From assembly GCA_041305085.1 (NCBI GenBank), contig JBFYMA010000049.1, forward strand, positions 1 through 47,609: a stretch of 47,609 nucleotides of DNA, written 5' to 3'. Origin of the DNA: SURF-58 sp041305085. GTDB lineage: Archaea; Nanobdellota; Nanobdellia; Woesearchaeales; UBA9642. A model generated the notes under the pieces. That model was not told where the DNA came from and searched no databases. It saw only the letters and a program-made list of their open reading frames with translations. Below are positions 31,399 to 38,948 of the stretch, piece by piece. Both the position numbers and the translations under genes were made by a program. Each line of letters starts with the position of its first letter. The stretch's first letter is position 1.

Positions 31399-32655
31399 CT
31401 ATTCTCCATAGTGCCAGTTGTTAAGAACTTCGTAAACTTTTTCTCTGAGCTTTTCATTGGTTTCTGCTATTGTGTGCAACTCTGGAGAGTTTTGCAGCTC
31501 TAAAAGCTTTCTCATGGCTTTTGCCTGCATATCAAGCCCTGCAAGAAACCTTGGGCTTGCCCTGTGGCCTGCTTCCCTTGTGAACCACCAATAGGCGCAG
31601 CTGAATAATGCCTTGTCTATTACCTCTCTTGCCTGGCTGTATTTTTCAGGGTTTTGGGCAACGATATCATTATCTATAATATTTGATGCTGCAAGCAGAT
31701 TATAGAGATGATCCCATGCAAGCCTGTGTGCACTCTTAAAAGGCTCCTGGTGCTGTTCCAGCCACAAAGGGTAAAAGTTCCCTGACTGTATATCTTCAAA
31801 GGTTGTGGACCAGCTTCCTGGAAATGCAAGGCTTTTTCCTTTTTCTGGAAAGTTTTCAAATAATTCTTTACTGCTCATTGTGGTTAGGTCTTCTGAGTTT
31901 TGTATTTGGCTCAGCCAGTTATCAAGTGCGGCTGCAAGCTTTGGAATATGATGGCCTATTGTCTCTCCGTCCATTGTTGTAAACAGGTAGGTTCCTTTCT
32001 GCCTTCTCAATAATTCAGGAAAATTGTCATTAAGGTTTCCAAAAGCAATGTCGAGGCTTACCCTGTCATCCCTGAAGAGCACTTTCAGTTTGTATTTTCC
32101 CTGCTCTACAAATGTGTGGCTGTTGTTGGTCCATGAGTCATTGCTCACAACTCCTGGCAGGGAAATCCAGCTGTAGCCAAGCTCTGCTATGGGCTTTATC
32201 ACAGATCTTGAATAGGCCATTTCAGGCAACCAGACTCCTGTTGGGTTATAGGAAGAGCCAAAAGCTTTTTTATTTATTTCATCGTTCAGCTTTATCTGCC
32301 TTATCATCTCTTTTTCTGGAATTAATGGTGCTATTGCGTGATAGCATAGTGTTGATACAAATTCCAGCTGGCCGTTCTCTGCTAATTCTTTGAATCCATT
32401 TATTATATTATCAAGCTTGTGTTTGAGCAATAGCTGTGTAAGCGAGCCGTTTATGTTGAGAATAAGCTTTGAATTTGGAAACTTTTTGTAGATATCAATA
32501 ATCTTTTGGTAGCTCTCCTCTGCAACTTTTTTCAGCCAGTATTCTGACTGGTTTGGGGGTTGGTAGATATGCCAAAGAGGAGTCCATACGGTTTTTTGGG
32601 CTGTTTTTTGCTCCATAAAAGTCATATGGATGTTCTGATATATAAAGTTTTCCAT
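31399..32655 (-). CDS. Glycoside hydrolase family 57 enzyme (second copy)
   Basis: A 418-residue GH57 protein. It has WTPLWHIYQPPNQSEYW at the N-terminus (region 1), VSTLCYHAIAPL, PTGVWLPEMAYSRSVI with the presumed nucleophile Glu, WISLPG, and FTTMDGETIGHHIPKL with the presumed acid/base Asp. A C-terminal helical domain follows. Compared with the GH57 at 8795-10033 it belongs to a different subgroup, closer to amylopullulanase/4-alpha-glucanotransferase-like proteins. The ATG at 32655 is about 25-30 bases after a TATA box (ATTTATAAATTA, 32679-32690, minus strand), implying a leaderless message. No signal peptide. Confidence 0.87.
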   Translation of the reverse strand: MENFIYQNIHMTFMEQKTAQKTVWTPLWHIYQPPNQSEYWLKKVAEESYQKIIDIYKKFPNSKLILNINGSLTQLLLKHKLDNIINGFKELAENGQLEFVSTLCYHAIAPLIPEKEMIRQIKLNDEINKKAFGSSYNPTGVWLPEMAYSRSVIKPIAELGYSWISLPGVVSNDSWTNNSHTFVEQGKYKLKVLFRDDRVSLDIAFGNLNDNFPELLRRQKGTYLFTTMDGETIGHHIPKLAAALDNWLSQIQNSEDLTTMSSKELFENFPEKGKSLAFPGSWSTTFEDIQSGNFYPLWLEQHQEPFKSAHRLAWDHLYNLLAASNIIDNDIVAQNPEKYSQAREVIDKALFSCAYWWFTREAGHRASPRFLAGLDMQAKAMRKLLELQNSPELHTIAETNEKLREKVYEVLNNWHYGE

Positions 32656-32760
32656 TTTTTACCACTTCTTAGTGACTAATTTATAAATATTGTTTCCATA
32701 TTGAAAAAAATTTTTGGTTATTTAGAAAATTATTTAAAAAAATACCTCTAAATTATTCAA

Positions 32761-33996
32761 ATGCAGAACAAAGCCAAGCAAAACATTGCAATACTGTTTA
32801 TTCTTTGTGTGTTGGTGTTCTCAATCAGCCTTGTTCTTCTATCAGTAGACCAGAAAGCAGGCCACGCAATTAATCCAAATCATGAAGTTTCTACACTACC
32901 AAAGTATAATGAGCATGAAACATCTCCTTTGGAGTCTGGCAGTTATCAAGTTCGTGAGACAAGCTATATTCGTGCAGGAACTCTTTTGGCAACCAAATCC
33001 GACGATGAGCAATGGCTTTCTTATTATGTCCAGGATCATTTGGGAAGCAATCTAAAAGTTATTAACAATATAGTTGAAGTTCAGCGCAACAGGTATTATG
33101 CATTTGGCGAAACCACAACAACTGGAGAATCAGAAAATGATTACAAGTATACTGGAAAGGAGTTGGATGATGAGAATGGCTTATACTATTATGGTGCCAG
33201 GTATTACAAGCCAAAGCTAGGCAGGTTTATGCAGGCAGACTCACTCAGCGGAAGTGTTGAGGATCCGCTCTCTTTAAACAAGTATATTTACACTAGAAAC
33301 AACCCCCTGAAGTATATTGACCCAACAGGGAATGAAGAGAAAGGAGTTGATTATTATTCTCAAAAATATCCTTACATGGCCTGGGGAACAGGCATGGATG
33401 ATCAAATGATAAGTTTTGTTCAAGGCTTAGAGTCAGGCGAAATAATTAAAGAAGAAGAGCTCGAATCAGCAATGTTGCAGATAGATGATGCAGTGGATAT
33501 TTTTTCCTTAGGAACAACCAAACTGCTTAAAGAAGGAGCACTTATTGTTGGGGGAATTTTAATCAAGGAAATAGCAGAAAATAAGGCAAGCAAAGAGGCA
33601 ACAGAATATTTAGGGGAAGAATTGATTGAAAAGTTTGGAAAAGATGTGGCTGACACAAAAGTCGTAAAAACTTTAACTGATGTTGAATCAGGAAAAATTG
33701 TTGTGGTTCCAAAAGATGTTGAGCATATAGATATGACTGCTAATATTTTAGGAGTTACTAAAAAAGAAATATATGAAAACCCTGATATAGCAAAAAACAT
33801 TGTTGGAGGAAACATTTTTGTTAAAAATGGAGAGATTACAGGTCTACAAGTGGGAGGCTCAGGCCTAAAACTTGGCGCAGGAGTTAAGTACAGTCCTGAA
33901 GCTTTGAAATCTGCAAACAATATAATGTCCCTGTTTGTCTATAGTGGAGGAATAAAGGTTTCTAAAGAAATAAGGCACCAAGTGATTTCTCCTTAA
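32761..33996 (+). CDS. RHS-repeat core protein with unknown C-terminal domain
   Basis: A 411-residue protein. A hydrophobic N-terminal segment (about 8-28) is a signal/anchor, so the rest is outside the cell. The RHS-associated core (about 80-190) is unmistakable: YYVQDHLGSNLKV, YYAFGETTTTGE, YKYTGKELDDENGLYYYGAR, YYKPKLGRFMQADSLSG, LNKYIYTRNNPLKYIDPTGN. After the PTGN the protein changes to an unrelated 220-residue C-terminal domain. In bacteria this is the position of the polymorphic toxin in RHS proteins. The tip domain is not recognised, and there is no obvious immunity gene next door. The N-terminal shell repeats are nearly absent, so it is a minimal or truncated RHS protein. Confidence 0.88.
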   Translation: MQNKAKQNIAILFILCVLVFSISLVLLSVDQKAGHAINPNHEVSTLPKYNEHETSPLESGSYQVRETSYIRAGTLLATKSDDEQWLSYYVQDHLGSNLKVINNIVEVQRNRYYAFGETTTTGESENDYKYTGKELDDENGLYYYGARYYKPKLGRFMQADSLSGSVEDPLSLNKYIYTRNNPLKYIDPTGNEEKGVDYYSQKYPYMAWGTGMDDQMISFVQGLESGEIIKEEELESAMLQIDDAVDIFSLGTTKLLKEGALIVGGILIKEIAENKASKEATEYLGEELIEKFGKDVADTKVVKTLTDVESGKIVVVPKDVEHIDMTANILGVTKKEIYENPDIAKNIVGGNIFVKNGEITGLQVGGSGLKLGAGVKYSPEALKSANNIMSLFVYSGGIKVSKEIRHQVISP

Positions 33997-34000
33997 TTCA

Positions 34001-34633
34001 TTATAAGCTATGGAATTCTATTGTTTTTTCAATATCATCATATACTGCAAACTTTGGTCTGAAATATTTTTCTTTTGCCCATAACGACCCCGGATTTACA
34101 AAATAAATTTTATTATCTTTGAGTTGAATGGTATTTGAAATATCTTTTTCCTGAAAATCTTCAAAAACTGCAGGAACATGCGTGTGGCCATAAAAACACA
34201 TTGCAAGATCAGGGTATGTATTTTTTAGTTTTTCATATGCTGTCTTTATGTCTTTGCCTTTTATTATTCTTGAATCATTTTCTGGGAAATGATGAATCAT
34301 TAGCAAACTCTCACTTTCAAAATATTTCTCTGTTCCTGCCCTTTGAAGAAATTTAAAATTATCAGTACTTATTTTTGGATATTTTTCAGGATTTAAAAAA
34401 GGGTCTTTGTTCCCCCTAACCGCGAAGATATTATTAGCTGGGAAAAATTGATTAACTGAATCAGGATAAGGGTTCAGAATTGATAAGGATCTTTCTCCAT
34501 CATAGTTATCTCCTTTGTGGACAATATCCCCAAGATGAAACAGCCGTTCAGCACCTAACTGCTTTGCCCTTTTCATAGACTCAAGCAAAACATAATAATT
34601 CCCATGTGAATCAGCCACAATCGCAGTCTTCAT
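34001..34633 (-). CDS. Metallophosphoesterase (calcineurin-like)
   Basis: About 210 residues with the metallophosphoesterase blocks DSHGN, GDIVHKGDN, RGNKD (in place of GNHD), HHFPEND and GHTHVP, then NPGSL. It is expected to bind two metals and hydrolyse a phosphodiester or phosphomonoester; the substrate is unknown. The ATG at 34633 is supported by a TATA box (ACATTTATAAG, minus strand, 34655-34664) about 25 bases upstream, giving a leaderless message. A longer frame to 34753 lacks support. It converges with the RHS gene. Confidence 0.87.
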   Translation of the reverse strand: MKTAIVADSHGNYYVLLESMKRAKQLGAERLFHLGDIVHKGDNYDGERSLSILNPYPDSVNQFFPANNIFAVRGNKDPFLNPEKYPKISTDNFKFLQRAGTEKYFESESLLMIHHFPENDSRIIKGKDIKTAYEKLKNTYPDLAMCFYGHTHVPAVFEDFQEKDISNTIQLKDNKIYFVNPGSLWAKEKYFRPKFAVYDDIEKTIEFHSL

Positions 34634-34657
34634 AAAGAAAAAGTTTTTCAACCATCT

Positions 34658-34683
34658 TATAAATGTTTCGTTTTTTACCACTT
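34658..34683 (-). promoter_or_regulatory. Promoter with AAGTGGT element, BRE and TATA
   Basis: On the minus strand: AAGTGGTAAAAAACGAAAC followed by ATTTATA, about 25 bases before the ATG at 34633. This is nearly identical to the promoter at 18312-18340. Confidence 0.6.
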
Positions 34684-34768
34684 CACAATTACAAATATAA
34701 TTTAGTTCAATATAGAAAATAATTAGGTATTTAAAACATTTATAAACCGGCAATAATATCTAAAAAGC

Positions 34769-35353
34769 ATGAAAATCCTGGCAATAGCAGACAACCACGG
34801 AAACAGGACCAGCCTGGAAAAAGCAAGGCAAAAATCAAGGCATGCAGATATCGTAATACACGTTGGAGACCTCACTATATTTGAGCGCAGCCTGAAAGAG
34901 CTGCTCAGAGAGCTGGAAAGCTGGGGCAAACCAGTATTATTAATTCACGGCAACCATGAAAACGAAAAAATAATGAGAAAGCTCTGCGAAAAAACAAAAA
35001 ACCTCCACTTTATCCACAATGGCTTTTATAAAAAAGGAGAATACATTTTCATTGGTTATGGAGGAGGAGGGTTTGCAGAAAGAGACTCTGAATTCGAGAA
35101 CAAAAAATCATTTTTTCTGACAATAGCAAGAAACCACAAGCATTTTCTGGTGCTGCACCAGCCACCCTATGGGTGTGTAGATACGGTTGGAGGAAGGCAT
35201 ACAGGAAATAAGAGCTTTACAGAATTCATAAAAGAAGCTCAGCCGGCAATTGCATTCTGCGGGCACATCCATGAGACTTTTGGAAAAACAGGGAAAATAG
35301 GAAAAACACTCTGCGTAAACCCTGGGCCAGAGGGAATGCTGTTTGAGGAGTAA
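34769..35353 (+). CDS. Metallophosphoesterase (archaeal-type)
   Basis: A 194-residue calcineurin-like phosphoesterase with DNHGN (first metal site), HVGDLTIF, IHGNHENE, LHQPPYGCVDTVGGRHTGN and CGHIHETFG, ending NPGPEG. The family is related to archaeal proteins annotated as YfcE/Icc-like. Unlike the neighbour at 34001-34633 it has the complete GNHE block. The two divergent phosphoesterases are only distantly related (different spacing between blocks), so this is unlikely to be a recent duplication. ATTTATAAACC at 34740-34750 is a TATA box about 25 bases before the ATG. Confidence 0.9.
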   Translation: MKILAIADNHGNRTSLEKARQKSRHADIVIHVGDLTIFERSLKELLRELESWGKPVLLIHGNHENEKIMRKLCEKTKNLHFIHNGFYKKGEYIFIGYGGGGFAERDSEFENKKSFFLTIARNHKHFLVLHQPPYGCVDTVGGRHTGNKSFTEFIKEAQPAIAFCGHIHETFGKTGKIGKTLCVNPGPEGMLFEE

Positions 35354-35370
35354 AAATTTTAAACTACCAG

Positions 35371-36360
35371 ATGTTGCCCATAATTATGATCCCTGAAAAG
35401 CTAAAGCCTGGAGATGAAATAAGAGTTGTAAGCCCTGCAAGAAGCATGTCTATAATCAGCGAAGAAACCCGAAAAATAGCGCTGAAAAGGCTTGAAGATA
35501 TGGGTTTTAAAGTAAGCTTTTCCGACCACATCAATGAAAGCGACGAGTTTTTGTCTTCTAAAATAAGCTCAAGAGTTAAGGATTTAAATGATGCGTTTTC
35601 AGACAAAAAAGTAAACGCAATCCTTACCACAATAGGAGGATTTAACTCAAACCAGCTTCTCAGACATATTGATTATAGTATTGTACAGTCTAATCCAAAA
35701 ATATTCTGCGGATATTCTGATATTACCGCTCTTCAGAACACATTTTTTGCAAAAACAGGATTGATTACTTATTATGGCCCACATTTTTCCAGCTTTGGAA
35801 TGCAGAAAGGGTTTGATTATACTCTTGAGTATTTCAAGAAATGCCTTTTTTCAGAAAAGCCTTTTGAAATTGCTTCAAGCAAGGAGTGGAGCGATGATGC
35901 ATGGTACCAAGATAAATATGAAAGAGAATTTATTAAAAACAAAGGAGCATTTGCCATTAACCCTGGCAAAGCCAAAGGAGTAATAATTGGGGGAAACCAG
36001 TGCACATTCAACCTCTTGCAGGGAACAGAGTTTATGCCTTCTCTGAAGGAAAAAATAATATTTTTGGAAGATGACTCTCTTGCTGATCCAAAAACATTTG
36101 ACAGGGACTTACAGTCCTTAATCCATCAAAACTGCTTTGAAGAAGTAAATGGATTGGTAATAGGAAGATTTCAAAAAAAATCAGGAATGACAAGAGAGCT
36201 CTTGACAAAAATCATTAAGACAAAAAAAGAGCTTCAAAGCATTCCTGTAATTGCAGACGCAGACTTCGGCCACACAACACCCCAGGCAACTTTTCCCATA
36301 GGTGGAAAAGCAGAAATAATCGCAGAGGAGCAGCCAAAAATCAGAATATTGGAGCATTGA
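35371..36360 (+). CDS. S66-family LD-carboxypeptidase / MccF-like serine peptidase
   Basis: A 329-residue protein of the S66 family. Seen are LKPGDEIRVVSPARSMS, ILTTIGGFNSNQLLRHIDY, FCGYSDITALQN with the catalytic serine, FLEDDS with the catalytic glutamate, and DFGHTTPQATFPIGG with the histidine. Bacterial members trim murein tetrapeptide (LdcA) or cleave microcin C-like peptides (MccF). An archaeon has no murein, so MccF-like cleavage of aminoacyl-AMP compounds or other peptides is likelier. The start may be ATG 35371 or ATG 35386 (MIPEKLKPGDE), which is the more usual family start. Confidence 0.88.
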   Translation: MLPIIMIPEKLKPGDEIRVVSPARSMSIISEETRKIALKRLEDMGFKVSFSDHINESDEFLSSKISSRVKDLNDAFSDKKVNAILTTIGGFNSNQLLRHIDYSIVQSNPKIFCGYSDITALQNTFFAKTGLITYYGPHFSSFGMQKGFDYTLEYFKKCLFSEKPFEIASSKEWSDDAWYQDKYEREFIKNKGAFAINPGKAKGVIIGGNQCTFNLLQGTEFMPSLKEKIIFLEDDSLADPKTFDRDLQSLIHQNCFEEVNGLVIGRFQKKSGMTRELLTKIIKTKKELQSIPVIADADFGHTTPQATFPIGGKAEIIAEEQPKIRILEH

Positions 36361-36501
36361 TTACTTCTTTGTTCAAAATTCCAGCAATACCACAGACACA
36401 TAAGACACACACGCATATTTATGGGCTTATGCATTCAAAAAATCTGGAGCGTTTGTTAAATAAGGCAGAATATTTTTAAACAACTCTATCATAATTATAG
36501 C

Positions 36502-37176
36502 ATGTGGATTACCAAGCTCAAGCTGAGGCACGATGACTGCCCAATTGTAACCAGATGCCAGAAGTTTCACTCAATTGTCCTTTCTTACCCCAGCACGTGG
36601 TATGAGGAAAAAAACGTGAAATATGCAACAACCACCTGTTTTTTTCAAACCCAGGATGAAGACAAAAAAAAAGAGTTTATTGCTGACTTAAAAGCAGACA
36701 GGAGGATAACAAATCTTGAGGTGTCAGGAGATATTTTTACTTATGAGATAAAGCTGAAAAAAGGGGGCGAGCATGTCATGCTCTACCATGTGCGCAAGAT
36801 TTTTTTTGTAAAGCCTGTCACAAACCACTATGAGGGGTTTGAGTATTGGCACGTAGCCTCCTGGGACAGGGAAACACTCCAGAAATTTATTGAATCACTC
36901 AAAAAGCACATGAATGTGTGCACAATCATGAGCATGGAGAAGTCCCATTTAACAGATGTATACTTTCCCAATGTCATGCCTAAGCTAAGTCCTCAGCAAA
37001 AAAAAGCCATTGAACTGGCTTTTCACAATAGTTATTATTCTTATCCCAGAAAAATATCATTAGAAAAGCTGTCAAAGCTTGCAAAGATTGGATTGTCGAC
37101 CTTTCAGGAGCATCTTAGAAAGGCAGAGTTGAAGCTGCTGCCTGCAATAATAGAGCACCAGCTCAAGAAGAATTAG
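36502..37176 (+). CDS. HTH_10 (bacterioopsin-activator-like) transcription regulator
   Basis: A 224-residue regulator with a C-terminal HTH_10 domain (about 163-220): LSPQQKKAIELAFHNSYYSY, then PRKISLEKLSKLAKIGLSTF and QEHLRKAELKLLPAI. The N-terminal 150 residues are a beta-rich domain, perhaps a sensor, and include several Cys and His residues. The target is unknown. The promoter ATTTTTAAAC is at about 36472-36481. The next plus-strand gene starts 128 bases downstream after an inverted repeat. Confidence 0.85.
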   Translation: MWITKLKLRHDDCPIVTRCQKFHSIVLSYPSTWYEEKNVKYATTTCFFQTQDEDKKKEFIADLKADRRITNLEVSGDIFTYEIKLKKGGEHVMLYHVRKIFFVKPVTNHYEGFEYWHVASWDRETLQKFIESLKKHMNVCTIMSMEKSHLTDVYFPNVMPKLSPQQKKAIELAFHNSYYSYPRKISLEKLSKLAKIGLSTFQEHLRKAELKLLPAIIEHQLKKN

Positions 37177-37214
37177 CGAAGTATTTCGACTTTTTCTATA
37201 AAAACATTCATAAA

Positions 37215-37230
37215 ACCGAATAAATTCGGT
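37215..37230. promoter_or_regulatory. Perfect inverted repeat, operator or terminator hairpin
   Basis: ACCGAAT-AA-ATTCGGT, a perfect 7-bp inverted repeat, followed by six A. A smaller hairpin CGAA-GTAT-TTCG overlaps the preceding region at 37177-37188. It could end the HTH_10 transcript or be an operator for the next gene, whose AT-rich promoter is at about 37235-37280 with a GAGGGA ribosome-binding site before ATG 37305. Confidence 0.4.
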
Positions 37231-37304
37231 AAAAAATAGTTATATTTGTTATTATTTTCTAGTAATAAATTTTATTCATAATCAAAAAATAAGAGGGAAA
37301 AAAC

Positions 37305-38216
37305 ATGAAAGATCTGCTCCTTGAAAACCAAATAAAAGACTCTGAAGAAGCATTTCTTCTGGGAAATCTCATGATGGATGTAAGAATTACTCTTGACATC
37401 GATGCATCAGAGAGATTGCTGGGAAGATATTTCAATGATTTCTTAAAAGGATATTGTTATGATACAGGTTTCTATTCTGATTTAGGGGACTGCATCACAC
37501 AGTACAATCTTATTGAAACTAGTGCAAGCGAACTCAGACCTGACTTAATAAGGCTGACTGTAGAGGGCTGGCTTGAACAAGTTGAAAAAGCAATGGTGAA
37601 AGAAGGATTAAAAACGTTCAACAGTCATTTGGGAGGAACCTGTTCTGTAGCAGAAAAAGTAGCTGAGCGCGTTGGAGCCAATGACCTTGCTGCAAAAGCC
37701 CGCGAATACCTTGCTGCTATTGAGAAACTCCCTCGTAAATCTGAAGATGAAAACTATAGTGACTATTTGGAAAGTGAACAGACCAGGATTCAAAAAAAGA
37801 TAGCAGCAACAGAATTCAGAAATTATGCACTTGGATGGGCAATTAATCTTCTGCCAAAGCCTGATCCAAAACAAAAAAAACAACCAAGAAGCCTTGAGGA
37901 GCTTGCCGAAGAGTTAGAACAAAATAAAGAAAAAATTTTAAAGCACAAGCAAAAAATGGCAGGAGCAACAGAAACAGACTATTCTGAAAAGTCATACGCT
38001 AAGCTTTCCACTTCAGAAGAGTTCAGAAAACACTTGTTTGGAAGAATGACCCTGCCAATAATGGTGTACACAGGAAAAACAGTTGATGAAGCCAAAAATT
38101 TTATGGTCCTGGCATACCAGGCTTTTTGCTATCTGCACGATTGGGGAGTCAACGCAAGGCACTGGGAAAAAAACACAAAAAAATATTCTGCTGAAGTAGA
38201 GGATACCAGCACTTGA
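37305..38216 (+). CDS. Hypothetical helical protein, 303 aa
   Basis: A soluble helical protein with no signal or membrane segments. Notable stretches are LGGTCSVAEKVAERVGANDL (about 105-124), a charged linker with lysine/glutamine runs (about 188-228), and a C-terminal domain with LFGRMTLPIMVYTGKTVDEA. No catalytic motif is recognised. A Shine-Dalgarno-like AGAGGGA precedes the ATG, so the transcript has a leader. It converges on the vapC-like gene with 29 bases between. Function unknown. Confidence 0.6.
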   Translation: MKDLLLENQIKDSEEAFLLGNLMMDVRITLDIDASERLLGRYFNDFLKGYCYDTGFYSDLGDCITQYNLIETSASELRPDLIRLTVEGWLEQVEKAMVKEGLKTFNSHLGGTCSVAEKVAERVGANDLAAKAREYLAAIEKLPRKSEDENYSDYLESEQTRIQKKIAATEFRNYALGWAINLLPKPDPKQKKQPRSLEELAEELEQNKEKILKHKQKMAGATETDYSEKSYAKLSTSEEFRKHLFGRMTLPIMVYTGKTVDEAKNFMVLAYQAFCYLHDWGVNARHWEKNTKKYSAEVEDTST

Positions 38217-38245
38217 TTTCTTGTTAAATAAAATGCTATTTTTTT

Positions 38246-38662
38246 CTAGCTTAAAAATAGCCTGCTGATATCCCTTGACTTCAGAACCCTTATCCTTTTT
38301 TGCTTATCAAAGTCAGAATCGTCTGACCACAGTTCAGAGTCTTTTATTCCCTGCTTTGCTACCACAAAAACCACATCATCTGGATCTATCTTTTCCATAA
38401 CAGTTCTGGCTTCTTCCAAGTTCTGAAAAATTATCTCATCCGGCACCAACACAACAAATCTCAATAAGTGGTTTAATAATTCCTTGTACTCTGTCTCGTC
38501 CATGCCTGACTTTTTCATGACCAAGCTCTTGTATTTGCGCATTTCGTGAAATGACATTTCAGGATAGTAGAATTCCCAGCCAGACTTTACAATAATCTCT
38601 CTGGTAGTAGAATCTTTTATAAGTGCAGAGAGAAGAATGTTTGTGTCTAGTATCAGTTTTAT
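38246..38662 (-). CDS. VapC-like PIN-domain toxin without a standard start codon
   Basis: PIN-domain ribonuclease of a type II toxin-antitoxin pair. The open frame reads KLILDTNILLSALIKDSTTR at its N-terminus, containing the first catalytic Asp, then EMRKYK, DPDDVVFVVAK with acidic residues, and SDDSDFDKQKRIRVLKSRDI. The first ATG in frame (38557) is 35 codons too late and would lose the LDTN motif. The frame touches the antitoxin end as ATAA: a non-standard AUA codon (38662-38660) overlaps the TAA (38661-38659). Upstream in the same frame lies AUU (38674-38672), but no ATG, GTG or TTG. The functional start is therefore unresolved: AUA/AUU initiation, frameshift from the antitoxin, or a sequence error. 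Confidence 0.72.
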   Translation of the reverse strand: MKLILDTNILLSALIKDSTTREIIVKSGWEFYYPEMSFHEMRKYKSLVMKKSGMDETEYKELLNHLLRFVVLVPDEIIFQNLEEARTVMEKIDPDDVVFVVAKQGIKDSELWSDDSDFDKQKRIRVLKSRDISRLFLS

Positions 38663-38883
38663 CTTAGCCCTAATCTTTTTGCAACACCAGAATCAATTTT
38701 TTTTGATAAAGCATCCACATCTTTCCTTGTTAATCTGCTCTTGCCGCTGAGTTTGTCCATCATTTCAAGACGGTCTATTTTCTCAGCAATTGTTTTCCTT
38801 ATTACTTCACTCCATCTTATTTCAGAATAGTGCTTCATTCTGCTGTGCAATTCCTCAGGTATTGATAACGTGACATTAACCAT
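38659..38883 (-). CDS. VapB-like antitoxin (ribbon-helix-helix)
   Basis: About 74 residues: MVNVTLSIPEELHSRMKHYS is a typical ribbon-helix-helix (CopG/MetJ-fold) N-terminus, followed by IRWSEVIRKTIAEKIDRLE, and a C-terminal toxin-binding tail (SRLTRKDVDALSKKIDSG). It binds its operator and neutralises the PIN toxin encoded directly downstream with an overlapping stop. I use the ATG at 38883, which gives the canonical RHH beginning; a longer frame starts at 38910. A TATA-like TTAAATATG lies at 38916-38924 on the minus strand. Confidence 0.8.
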   Translation of the reverse strand: MVNVTLSIPEELHSRMKHYSEIRWSEVIRKTIAEKIDRLEMMDKLSGKSRLTRKDVDALSKKIDSGVAKRLGLR

Positions 38884-38948
38884 CTTATAACCTATGTGCA
38901 TAGATGTCATTACACATATTTAATTTTTTTTTTGATCAAAAATCCAAA

